From positions 1 through 26,753 of the forward strand of contig JBGOZE010000008.1 in assembly GCA_041479965.1 (NCBI GenBank): 26,753 nucleotides of DNA, in the 5' to 3' direction. The notes beneath the pieces are model-generated. The model was given only the letters and a program-made list of their open reading frames with translations, made no database searches and was not told the DNA's origin. The DNA is from SM23-78 sp041479965. GTDB taxonomy: Archaea > Nanobdellota > Nanobdellia > Woesearchaeales > SM23-78. Made by a program: the position numbers and the translations under genes. Shown here one piece after another: positions 6,254-13,530 of this stretch. Within the stretch, counting starts at the first letter, position 1. Each line of letters starts with the position of its first letter.

Positions 6254-7174
6254 TCAATCATAATCCAAAGTCACCTCTGCCATTGGCGGGTGCAGGATTT
6301 CTGATTTCTTCTTCGCAACATAATTCCTGCATTGGATATCTTGCAAAAGCTCACTGGCTGTGCTGAACTTAGATTTGCCATAGATGCGCTCATAGTCCTG
6401 CATGTCCTTTTTTGCATATTCCATCACTTGGCGGTGTTTAGTCAATTGTTCCCATTTGAAGCCTTGCTCAATTCCTTCCAGGACTAACTCTACAGTCTCA
6501 TAATTATATCCAAGATTCTTGAAGTCTGTCTGGCCGTGCTCAAGCCCAGCTGCTGGAACCCTGTTGATAATGTTCTCTGGCAGTCCGAGATAGCTTCCCA
6601 TCTCCCGCACTAGGCGCTTGGAAAGACCAGCAATAGGGCTCATGTGGACTGCTCCGTCACCGAACAAGGTGTAATAGCCTACTCCGAAATCCTCGTCCTT
6701 GTTACCTGTGCCTATCACCAGCTTGCACTCAGATGCAGCTTTGGTCGACAAAATATTAGCCCTGATCCTTGACATCAAGTTACCTTTATGATACTTGCTT
6801 GCGACAGCCTCAGGATTGGTCTTGGCAAAAGCTTCAACCACAGGCTGGATGTCAATTATTTCATAATTTATTCCCAATAATTCTGCAACTCTAAGACCAT
6901 CCTTGGTGTCTGAAGGGTCATTCACATTGGAGGGAAGTATGTAAGCCTTGACTTCCAATGGCTTGTCTGGGTTTGATTTGTTGTAGTTGTCAAAAGCTAT
7001 CTTAGCAAGGGCGGCAGTCACAGAAGAATCAACTCCTCCTGATAATCCAATGACCACGCCAGTGTAATTGCACTGCTCGACTTCGCCTATGATGAAATCC
7101 TCGATTTCCTCAACCACCAGCTTAGGATTCATCTTAGCCAGCTTGATTCTGTCTTCCAATGATTTCACTCCCAT
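6254..7174 (-). CDS. nadE: NH3-dependent NAD synthetase
   Basis: 306 aa from the ATG at 7174, chosen because AGAGGTG lies six bases upstream; a GTG at 7183 is in frame but falls in that ribosome site. The N-type ATP pyrophosphatase P-loop LSGGVDSS (about 44-51) is clear. GTGNKDEDFGVGYYTLFGDG and the segment RVPAAGLEHGQTDFKNLGY match NAD synthetases. There is no N-terminal glutaminase domain, so ammonia rather than glutamine is the likely nitrogen donor. It converts deamido-NAD to NAD, the last step of the pathway started by PncA and PncB. It begins 12 bases after the pncA stop. Confidence 0.96.
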   Translation of the reverse strand: MGVKSLEDRIKLAKMNPKLVVEEIEDFIIGEVEQCNYTGVVIGLSGGVDSSVTAALAKIAFDNYNKSNPDKPLEVKAYILPSNVNDPSDTKDGLRVAELLGINYEIIDIQPVVEAFAKTNPEAVASKYHKGNLMSRIRANILSTKAASECKLVIGTGNKDEDFGVGYYTLFGDGAVHMSPIAGLSKRLVREMGSYLGLPENIINRVPAAGLEHGQTDFKNLGYNYETVELVLEGIEQGFKWEQLTKHRQVMEYAKKDMQDYERIYGKSKFSTASELLQDIQCRNYVAKKKSEILHPPMAEVTLDYD

Positions 7175-7186
7175 TGTTTTCACCTC

Positions 7187-7915
7187 TCACCAGCTCATCT
7201 TGTTGGCTAGCACATCATCTGTTGTGATTAATTTTGCGCCAGCCTCGACCATCTCTTCCAATGCAGACTTGCCAGTCTCAGGAGTCACCGTAGCGATAGC
7301 GTCTTTCACGACGTAGCATCGGATTCCTCTCTTCTGCATTCCCAGCACTGCTGCCTTGACGCAGTAATCAGTTGCAACGCCGTAGACGACTGCTTCCTTG
7401 ATATCAAGTGCGAGCATTAGTGCCGAAGCCATCGGGTTAGTGAATACATCATTATGTTGTTTCTCAAAGATGACATTGCCTCCAACAGATTTCCACTTTC
7501 CATTAACCTCCCTTGGTCGTGGCTTCACACATGCGACCGTCAATTCTAATTTTCCAGGGCTAGGATGATATGTTTCATTATTTTTAGAGATTTTATGCGG
7601 AATAGTTTCTGTTCCAAAACCCGTCCTTGTTTCATAATCTTTTAAATCATAATCTGTTTCTGGTATTAATTCCATACCATAATTCTTGTCCATGCAATGG
7701 TCTGGGAAGGGGCCGCCATTTCTTTTCAGTTCAGGGTCATTCTCAAAATGCCGGTCCTTACTTCCCCATATTGGGATGAACTCTTTCTTTGCATAATCCG
7801 TCAGCCTCTTCAGATTCGGCTTTGTCTCCTCTGCTCCTGGCACATATAGTGCTCCGTCCTTGTCCATGAAGTCGTGTTGTGTGTCTACGTCGTAGAATAT
7901 CTTTAGTCCTGCCAT
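7187..7915 (-). CDS. pncA: Nicotinamidase (PncA family)
   Basis: 242 aa from ATG 7915 (MAGLKIFYDVD). GAGG lies 8 bases upstream and just after the pncB stop; longer starts inside pncB are rejected. The cysteine-hydrolase triad is visible as D11 (VDTQHDF), K152 (EKQHNDVF) and C185 (GVATDYCVKA). The metal ligands fit D54 and H56 (SKDRHF) and H73 (PFPDHC). At 242 aa it is slightly longer than usual because of an insertion around residues 80-125. It hydrolyses nicotinamide to nicotinate, feeding PncB encoded just upstream. Pyrazinamidase/isochorismatase relatives share the fold, but the operon context fixes the role. Confidence 0.95.
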   Translation of the reverse strand: MAGLKIFYDVDTQHDFMDKDGALYVPGAEETKPNLKRLTDYAKKEFIPIWGSKDRHFENDPELKRNGGPFPDHCMDKNYGMELIPETDYDLKDYETRTGFGTETIPHKISKNNETYHPSPGKLELTVACVKPRPREVNGKWKSVGGNVIFEKQHNDVFTNPMASALMLALDIKEAVVYGVATDYCVKAAVLGMQKRGIRCYVVKDAIATVTPETGKSALEEMVEAGAKLITTDDVLANKMSW

Positions 7916-7928
7916 CTTGCTTACCTCT

Positions 7929-9287
7929 TTATTTTCCTCCATTCTTTCTATTTCCATATTTTTCAGTGAGATCATCAATAAGCTTGTTCAACCCTTCTGA
8001 GATTTTCATCTCATAATGCTGCTTAACCCTGACTTCTTTAAGATGATCAGGAAGCTTTGCTACAGATTCCAGGGCATAGCTTCTTATCTCGTCAAGGCTT
8101 CTCCTTGCAGTCACTCTCTTGCCTTGCTTGACTACTTTCTCTAGCAATGGAGTTCCGTTTATGGGCTCGTATTCCAAGCCCAGGATGTCGTGAGAGTATT
8201 TTCCGTCAGGACCAGTCACCCTGTAAACCTGTTTTTTCCCAGGATAGGTCTTCTTGTCTTGTGATAATTTTATCTTTGCGCCGTCAGTGTCTTCAACTAA
8301 TTTGTACACTCCAGGTATGGCCGCTACTGGCTTGGCTGTTATCATCTCTGTGCCCACGCCGTAGCCATCGATCTTGGCTCCTCCTTTAATCAGCTCTTCT
8401 ATCTTGTACTCATTGAGGTCATTGCTTGCCACAATCTGGACATAATGAAGCCCTTGCTCGTCGAGAATCTGCCTAACTTTCTTGGACAGGTCGCATAAAT
8501 CGCCTGAGTCCAGCCTTACTGCGCTGAGCTTGTCTCCTTGCTTTTCAAGCTCTTTTGCGACAATGGCTGCATTCCTCGCCCCTTGAAGAGTATCATAAGT
8601 GTCAATCAGAAGTGTTGCTTTGTTGGGAAAGGTCTTGACGTACGCCCTGAAAGCTTCTAGCTCTGTCGGGAAGCTCATCACGAAGCTGTGAGCTTGTGTT
8701 CCAAGGATTTTAATGCCATATTCCTTGCCTGCCTTGACATTGCTCGTGCCGATGGCTCCTCCGATGTAGCTTGCTCTTGCTCCTTTCATTGCTGCGCTCT
8801 CATCTTGCGCTCTTCTCAGGCCGTAATCAACCACTCTTGCTCCTTTTGCAGCATTGACCACTCTGTTGGCCTTGCTGGCTATCATGGTCTGGAAGTTTAT
8901 CATGTTGAGCAGGGCTGATTCAACATACTGGGATTGGCTCCTCTTGGCAGTCACCCTTAGAACAGGCTGATTCTGGAAGATGGGCGTTCCTTCTTTCACA
9001 GCATAGGCTTCTCCTTCGAACTTGAAATTTTTGAGGGATTCGATGAATTCTGGCTTGAAGAATTCCTGTTTTCTCAAGTAGTCGATATCTTCTTCTTTGA
9101 ACTGGATGTTAGTAAGATAGTCTATGGAGTCTTCAATGCCATTGGCAACATAATACCCCCAATCTTCAGGCAGTTTCCTGATGAAAAGGTCAAAGGTCGC
9201 GATGTCATCGCCTTTCTTGTTATCTAGATAAGAAGCCAGCATGGTGAGCTGGTAAAGGTCAGTGAGCATGGTCTTGTTCTCTTCCAT
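7929..9287 (-). CDS. pncB: Nicotinate phosphoribosyltransferase
   Basis: 452 aa, full length. Family marks are LTDLYQLTM (8-16) at the N-terminus, GTQAHSFVMSF (196-206) with the phosphorylatable His200, IDTYDT (228-233), RLDSGDL (258-264) in the phosphate loop, and GVGTEMIT (310-317). It makes nicotinate mononucleotide from nicotinate and PRPP and is the entry step of the Preiss-Handler route. The ATG at 9287 has GGAGG eight bases upstream (9296-9300). It is the first gene of the NAD operon. Two palindromes, one between the TATA box and the predicted transcription start and one beside the ribosome site, suggest repression by the NrtR-like protein encoded at the operon end. Confidence 0.96.
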   Translation of the reverse strand: MEENKTMLTDLYQLTMLASYLDNKKGDDIATFDLFIRKLPEDWGYYVANGIEDSIDYLTNIQFKEEDIDYLRKQEFFKPEFIESLKNFKFEGEAYAVKEGTPIFQNQPVLRVTAKRSQSQYVESALLNMINFQTMIASKANRVVNAAKGARVVDYGLRRAQDESAAMKGARASYIGGAIGTSNVKAGKEYGIKILGTQAHSFVMSFPTELEAFRAYVKTFPNKATLLIDTYDTLQGARNAAIVAKELEKQGDKLSAVRLDSGDLCDLSKKVRQILDEQGLHYVQIVASNDLNEYKIEELIKGGAKIDGYGVGTEMITAKPVAAIPGVYKLVEDTDGAKIKLSQDKKTYPGKKQVYRVTGPDGKYSHDILGLEYEPINGTPLLEKVVKQGKRVTARRSLDEIRSYALESVAKLPDHLKEVRVKQHYEMKISEGLNKLIDDLTEKYGNRKNGGK

Positions 9288-9303
9288 TTTTCCTGCCTCC
9301 TTT

Positions 9304-9320
9304 AGTGTGTTTTTTACACT
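9304..9320. promoter_or_regulatory. Operator-like palindrome 2 in the pncB leader
   Basis: Plus-strand AGTGTG-TTTTT-TACACT has the same 17-bp layout as the upstream copy, with one half-site mismatch. It lies in the predicted leader, just before the GGAGG at 9296-9300. Its centre is 52 bp from the other copy, about five DNA turns. The same bases could form an RNA hairpin next to the ribosome site. Confidence 0.65.
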
Positions 9321-9355
9321 TTCTGTGCTTATTTTTTATCTGAAGTGCTTTAGTT

Positions 9356-9372
9356 AGTGTAAGTAATACACT
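9356..9372. promoter_or_regulatory. Operator-like palindrome 1 at the pncB promoter
   Basis: AGTGTA-AGTAA-TACACT is a perfect 6-bp inverted repeat with a 5-bp spacer. It sits between the TATA box (9379-9390) and the predicted transcription start, the classic repressor position in archaea. Confidence 0.7.
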
Positions 9373-9378
9373 ATTAGT

Positions 9379-9390
9379 ATTTAAATATTT
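9379..9390 (-). promoter_or_regulatory. TATA box of the NAD operon
   Basis: The minus strand reads aaatatttaaat. Initiation would be expected near 9355-9360, giving a leader of about 70 bases before pncB. Confidence 0.55.
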
Positions 9391-9432
9391 CGGTATTGAA
9401 GTATATATTTGCCTTCTACGGATAGAATGAGC

Positions 9433-9903
9433 CTAATAGTTCCCTTTACCAGGGATGATGTTCCTTATGCCGCCCCGAGGATTAGGCACATCGTTTAAAA
9501 ATCTGGGGATGATGTGCAGGTGGAAGTGGTCGATGGTCCTGCCAGCAGCCCTTCCCTCATTGAAGCCGATATTATATCCATCAGGTGGCGGGTGGATGAA
9601 CGGGTGGTTAGCGATGAGCTCATACTGCTTGTCAGACATCAACCCCTCACGATGGACTTTCTTGTAGACTTCTGCTAAGTCAGTTTTCTGGATGATCTCA
9701 ATAGCTTCCAGGGAAAGGTCAAAGATGGCCAAGACATCACTGCTCAGGAGTTCCTGGAAAGAAACCCTGTGCCATTTAGGGATGACTTCGCAATGGCCAG
9801 GACTTATGGGAAACATGTCCCAGCTCGCATAGGCAAAATCATTCTGAGCCAATACCAGGCTCTTCACATCCTTTCGCTTGCAGAAAAGGCAATCCTCAAT
9901 CAT
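9433..9903 (-). CDS. HIT family nucleotide hydrolase
   Basis: 156 aa. The histidine triad is HFHLH (126-130) followed by IIPR, and WDMFPISPGHCEVIPKWH (28-45) is the typical HIT N-terminal strand-turn. An N-terminal CLFC (5-8) may bind zinc. HIT enzymes cleave phosphoramidate or dinucleoside polyphosphate substrates such as AMP-NH2 or Ap4A. It lies upstream of the NAD operon in the same direction but is separated from pncB by a promoter region. TATA-like cttataaac lies about 25 bases before the ATG, so the mRNA is likely leaderless. The exact substrate is not readable. Confidence 0.93.
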   Translation of the reverse strand: MIEDCLFCKRKDVKSLVLAQNDFAYASWDMFPISPGHCEVIPKWHRVSFQELLSSDVLAIFDLSLEAIEIIQKTDLAEVYKKVHREGLMSDKQYELIANHPFIHPPPDGYNIGFNEGRAAGRTIDHFHLHIIPRFLNDVPNPRGGIRNIIPGKGNY

Positions 9904-9944
9904 GGGCGAAAGGAATCAGACGGTGTTTATAAGCTTTACTCGTG

Positions 9945-10583
9945 CTATGCAATATACTCTTCATGTCTAGGAGCCTTGGCTATTATCCTGCCAATAGCTG
10001 TTGGCCTGCTTGTCAAGATGTATTCAATAGCCAGGTACATTGAGAGGGTGGCCTGGATCATGTCTTTTTTCACCCTCTGCAAAGCCATGCCATTGGCTTC
10101 ATTCAGTATCCATTCCCTGCGCTCCTCATCAGGCATCCTGTAAAGGCTGTACTGGCCAAAGGTGAAGAAAAACACAGCTGCTTCAAGGGCAGACTGGATT
10201 CCCTTTATTATTGGATGTTTTTTCACAGGAAAGCTTTCATGGTCTTGCATAGCTTCATCATGCACTCTCATGACTACCTTCCTGCCGATGTTGATCTTTT
10301 CCTGGGCAAGATCAAAGAGCTTCTCAGGCACAGGATAATCTGTCGGATAGATCTTGAGAAAGTCCATGCTCTTGGCCTTTTGAATCTTATAATATTCATT
10401 GAGATTGATTTTGAAGTTCTCATAATATTCCTTGATGCTGAGCATCTTGGTCTCAGGGTCAATAATCTTTTTCACCAAGCCCTCAATCTCCAGGTTACTC
10501 AGGCCGATGAAGAAATGGAAAGGAGAATCACCTTCATGCCTGAAGATGTCATCGATGCTTCCCTTGTCTTTGCGCTTCCACAT
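9945..10583 (-). CDS. Unrecognised 212-aa protein
   Basis: The frame is open over 212 codons from ATG 10583. TATA-like catttaaaagtc (10606-10617) lies about 28 bases upstream, so it is probably leaderless. The product is mostly helical and charged, with a hydrophobic stretch (SALEAAVFFFTFGQYSLYRM, about 131-150) that could be buried or membrane-associated. There is no signal peptide and no motif I know. It shares a divergent intergenic region with the 87-aa gene at 10691. Confidence 0.75.
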   Translation of the reverse strand: MWKRKDKGSIDDIFRHEGDSPFHFFIGLSNLEIEGLVKKIIDPETKMLSIKEYYENFKINLNEYYKIQKAKSMDFLKIYPTDYPVPEKLFDLAQEKINIGRKVVMRVHDEAMQDHESFPVKKHPIIKGIQSALEAAVFFFTFGQYSLYRMPDEERREWILNEANGMALQRVKKDMIQATLSMYLAIEYILTSRPTAIGRIIAKAPRHEEYIA

Positions 10584-10653
10584 GATGTTCTAGAAGTGGC
10601 TGGAGACTTTTAAATGTTTGCGAAGCTCTTGATATTCTGTTCTTTCCGCAATG

Positions 10654-10663
10654 TTTTTATATC
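10654..10663 (+). promoter_or_regulatory. TATA box of the 87-aa gene
   Basis: tttttatatc lies about 30 bases before the ATG at 10691, the spacing of a leaderless archaeal promoter. Confidence 0.4.
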
Positions 10664-10690
10664 CTCCTCAATTCCTGTCAAAATGGTGAT

Positions 10691-10954
10691 ATGATTATGC
10701 AAAGATACAGCGGATTCAGAGAGAACGGCTACAGGTTTGAAGTTCGAGTTCCAACAAAGATTTTCGACGATAAGGTTGCAGTCATCAGGGCATATCGAGG
10801 AAAAACTTGCGTTGGTGAAGAATATTTTGGGCTCAGGAAACTGCCTGAATGGAATGCTTCTGCTCAAGCCATAGTGCTTGGAAAGAGCGATGAGAAGACC
10901 CTGGAAAGAAAGACTAATGAGCTTCTGAAGCAGCTGCCTAATCTTTGGCAATAG
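10691..10954 (+). CDS. Small unrecognised protein, 87 aa
   Basis: One of the few plus-strand genes. GGTGAT directly precedes the ATG and a TATA box lies 30 bases upstream. The product has an even, soluble composition (alternating strands, then a C-terminal helix of Lys/Glu and Leu), unlike the Pro/Ser/Phe-rich frame on the other strand, which I reject. It reads like a compact alpha-beta domain: RFEVRVPTKIF, then VAVIRAYRGKTCVGEEYF, then a terminal helix. An alternative ATG is at 10697. I recognise no family. It converges on the YdeI-like gene with a 22-base gap. Confidence 0.65.
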   Translation: MIMQRYSGFRENGYRFEVRVPTKIFDDKVAVIRAYRGKTCVGEEYFGLRKLPEWNASAQAIVLGKSDEKTLERKTNELLKQLPNLWQ

Positions 10955-10976
10955 GTTCGCTGAATTCTCTTTTTGG

Positions 10977-11546
10977 TCAGCCAGTTATCCCGAATCTCTT
11001 GTTCTTCGCACTCATCTTGATGAGATGATACAGGCTTTTCTCAAATGGAATCTTTCCGTGCCTTCTGCGGCTCTCAACAAAGCCGATGCGGGTCCGCTGG
11101 TATCTTGTCGGGAACTTCTGGAAGTTCTCCCAAGCTTCATCGTCTTTCTTGAAAGCCTTCATGATGTCAGGAGAAATCCTGAACTTCTCAGGGTGATCCT
11201 TGCTCAGGTCAAATGCGTGCGCAATAGCATCCAAGCCAGCCTTGGTCATCTTCTTCCTAGCAATCATCTCGCGCACCTTCTCCCTGTTAGCCTGCGAAAA
11301 CTGGCTTCCTTTTCTTCTGGGAGTGAACCTTTGGGCATATTTCTCATCATCAATAGCCTTGGCAGTGCTATCAATCCAGCCGAAGCACAAGGCTTCTTCA
11401 ACAGCGTCATTGTAAGGAATCCTAGGCTTGCCAGAAGCTTTCTTATAATAGATCAGCCAGATCTCTTTTTCTTTACTATGATTCTTAGAAAGCCAGGAGC
11501 GCCAATCTTTCCTGTTGATAACATAAAGTGTTTTTCCTAGCTTCAT
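10977..11546 (-). CDS. YdeI/OmpD-associated family protein
   Basis: 189 aa. The pattern WLSKNHSKEKEIWLIYYKKASG, then YNDAVEEALCFGWIDS (roughly 46-61) and RFTPRRKGSQFSQANREKV, is the recognisable YdeI/OmpD-associated (bacteriocin-protection) family. The C-terminal FQKFPTRYQRTRIGFVESRRR also fits. The biochemical role of this family is not settled; there is no enzyme motif or membrane segment. TATA-like atttatataac lies about 24 bases before the ATG, predicting a leaderless single-gene transcript. Such genes are often exchanged between bacteria and archaea, so transfer is possible. Confidence 0.88.
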   Translation of the reverse strand: MKLGKTLYVINRKDWRSWLSKNHSKEKEIWLIYYKKASGKPRIPYNDAVEEALCFGWIDSTAKAIDDEKYAQRFTPRRKGSQFSQANREKVREMIARKKMTKAGLDAIAHAFDLSKDHPEKFRISPDIMKAFKKDDEAWENFQKFPTRYQRTRIGFVESRRRHGKIPFEKSLYHLIKMSAKNKRFGITG

Positions 11547-11628
11547 TTGGCTCGGATGATAATGAAGTTATATAAATCTTTTTTATTTTAAGAGAAAAAG
11601 AAAATCAAACATCAAAAATTAAGAATTC

Positions 11629-11940
11629 TTACACGTCAATCATTTCTATCTCGATTTGGAGTCCTTCAGGAATCGGGACTCTCATGACAAGCCTTAGTGC
11701 TCGCTCGTCAATGCCGAGGTCGATGAGTCTCTTGTGGATTCTCATCTCGAAATGGTCCCAGGTCGCTGTGCCGTTTCCGCACGGGCTCTTCCTGGTTGTC
11801 AGCTTGAGCTTCTTGGTGGGCAATGGTATGGGCCCTCTCATGACAACTCCGGTCTTCTCAGTTATGCCTTTGATGTAATCGCAGACTGAGTTGATCTTGC
11901 TTATGTCTGAGCTGGTTATTTTTATTCTGGCTTTCTGCAT
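11629..11940 (-). CDS. rps10: Ribosomal protein uS10 (S10)
   Basis: 103 aa, the normal archaeal length. It begins MQKARIKITSSDISKINSVC and carries GPIPLPTKKLKLTTRKSPCG and the conserved HFEMRIHKRLID segment of S10. It belongs to the small-subunit head near the 3' domain of 16S rRNA. It follows EF-1A on the same strand, the usual archaeal order, with a 102-base gap. GAGG lies about 8 bases before the ATG. Confidence 0.97.
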   Translation of the reverse strand: MQKARIKITSSDISKINSVCDYIKGITEKTGVVMRGPIPLPTKKLKLTTRKSPCGNGTATWDHFEMRIHKRLIDLGIDERALRLVMRVPIPEGLQIEIEMIDV

Positions 11941-12042
11941 CTTGTAATCCTCATACCTTTCTTACCCCATGATAAAACTGCAGTTCATCATGCCCTTGGT
12001 GTCTGAAAAGCTTATCAACCTATTAAAGCAAAAATAAAAAAT

Positions 12043-13332
12043 TTATTGCTTCTTGACTAGGTCGATGCACATTCCCGCAGCGACTGTCTGGCCTGAGTCC
12101 CTTACTGCGAACCTGGCTAGCTGAGGTATGTCTTTCTGTTTCTCTATTACCAATGGCTGAACTGGCCTGAGCTTGATGATAGCTGCGTCTCCGTTTTTCA
12201 AGAAGTCGGGCTTGTCCTGCAAGGTCTCTCCTGTTGCCGGGTTAATCTTCTTAGTAATCTCAATAATCTGGCATGCCACCTGTGCTGTGTGGATGTGGAA
12301 CACTGGCGTGTAGCCGACAGTCACGACGCTTGGGTGGTTGAGCACCACTATTTGTGCTGTGAATTCAGTGGCGACAGTTGGAGGGTTGTCAGCATGGCCG
12401 ACTACGTCTCCTCTGGCGATGTCTTTCTTGCCAAATCCTCTCACGCTGAACCCGACATTGTCTCCTGGGTAGGCCTCACTCATCTGCTCGTGGTGCATCT
12501 CTATTGATTTGACTTCTCCTGGAACTCCTTTTCCTTCTCTTCCAGGCATGGCTATGATCTTGTCTCCTACCTTCATTATTCCTGTCTCTACTCTTCCGAC
12601 AGGCACTACTCCTATTCCTGTGATGTTATAGACATCTTGGATAGGCAGCCTTAATGGCAGGTTAGTTGGTTTCTCAGGCTCTTTCAACGTATTGATGGTC
12701 TCAAGAAGGGTTCCTCCCTTGTACCAGGGCATATTGGTTGATTTCTTGAATATGTTGTCTCCTGGGAAAGCTGCTCCTGCTACAAATGGTATCTGGTCTA
12801 GCTTGTAGCCTACTGTCTTCAATAGAGCAGTCACTTGTTCCTTGACCTCGTTGTATCTCTTCTCATCATACTTGGCCATGTCCATCTTGTTTATCAGGAT
12901 TATGACCTGCTGCACTCCGAGTGTCCTTGCCAGGAAGATGTGCTCCTTAGTCTGGGCTTGGACTCCGTCTCCAGGGTTGGCTGACACGACAATGACTGCT
13001 GCGTCTGCCTGGCTGGTTCCAGTAATCATGTTCTTGATGAAGTCCTTGTGTCCTGGAGCGTCGATTATGGTGAAGTAGTACTTGTCTGTCTCGAATCTCT
13101 TGTGCGCAAGGTCGATGGTCACTCCTCTTTCTCTCTCTTCCTTCAGGTTGTCCATGACGAATGCGAACTCGAATCCTGCTTTACCAAGCTCCTGGGCTTT
13201 TTCCTTGAGCTTCTTCATGGTCTGCTCATCGACGTTTCCTGAGTCGTAGAGCAGCCTACCGACTGTTGTTGACTTTCCGTGGTCCACGTGTCCTATGAAC
13301 ACGAGGTTTATGTGTGGTTTTCCCTTAGCCAT
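12043..13332 (-). CDS. tuf: Translation elongation factor EF-1A
   Basis: 429 aa. GTPase motifs are intact: GHVDHGKST (14-22), the ERERGVTIDLAH switch I region, DAPGHKDF, and NKMD. Domains 2 and 3 follow, with GVVPVGRVETG and the C-terminal VRDSGQTVAAGMCIDLV. It brings aminoacyl-tRNA to the ribosome as the GTP complex. The ATG at 13332 has AAGGAGGG upstream. A TATA-like gatttaaaaag (about 13438-13448) implies a leader of about 80 bases; a nearer AT-rich ttataatatatc (about 13355) would leave the ribosome site untranscribed, so I prefer the upstream one. Confidence 0.98.
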   Translation of the reverse strand: MAKGKPHINLVFIGHVDHGKSTTVGRLLYDSGNVDEQTMKKLKEKAQELGKAGFEFAFVMDNLKEERERGVTIDLAHKRFETDKYYFTIIDAPGHKDFIKNMITGTSQADAAVIVVSANPGDGVQAQTKEHIFLARTLGVQQVIILINKMDMAKYDEKRYNEVKEQVTALLKTVGYKLDQIPFVAGAAFPGDNIFKKSTNMPWYKGGTLLETINTLKEPEKPTNLPLRLPIQDVYNITGIGVVPVGRVETGIMKVGDKIIAMPGREGKGVPGEVKSIEMHHEQMSEAYPGDNVGFSVRGFGKKDIARGDVVGHADNPPTVATEFTAQIVVLNHPSVVTVGYTPVFHIHTAQVACQIIEITKKINPATGETLQDKPDFLKNGDAAIIKLRPVQPLVIEKQKDIPQLARFAVRDSGQTVAAGMCIDLVKKQ

Positions 13333-13437
13333 ATCATTCCCTCCTTATAGTTTGATATATTATAACTTGTCTTGAGCTAAGTAATACTCAATTCCCTCTT
13401 TTCTTAAAGGGTTAATCTGTCAAAGAATAAGGCTTTT

Positions 13438-13448
13438 CTTTTTAAATC
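13438..13448 (-). promoter_or_regulatory. Probable TATA box of the EF-1A/S10 transcript
   Basis: The minus strand reads gatttaaaaag preceded by purines (gaaa), as in a BRE-TATA pair. It is about 110 bases before the EF-1A start. Confidence 0.4.
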
Positions 13449-13530
13449 TTTCTATTAGTTATTACCCATTGGATTGAGAAAAAAAAGTCGATATCACCAC
13501 CATTCGGGAGGGATTTTTATGAAGATTGTT

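Noticed and set aside
10610..10951. Minus-strand 113-aa frame
   Set aside because: It overlaps the plus-strand 87-aa gene, which has a TATA box, a GGTGAT site and a normal soluble composition; the minus frame has none of these and a Ser/Phe/Leu-rich shadow look.
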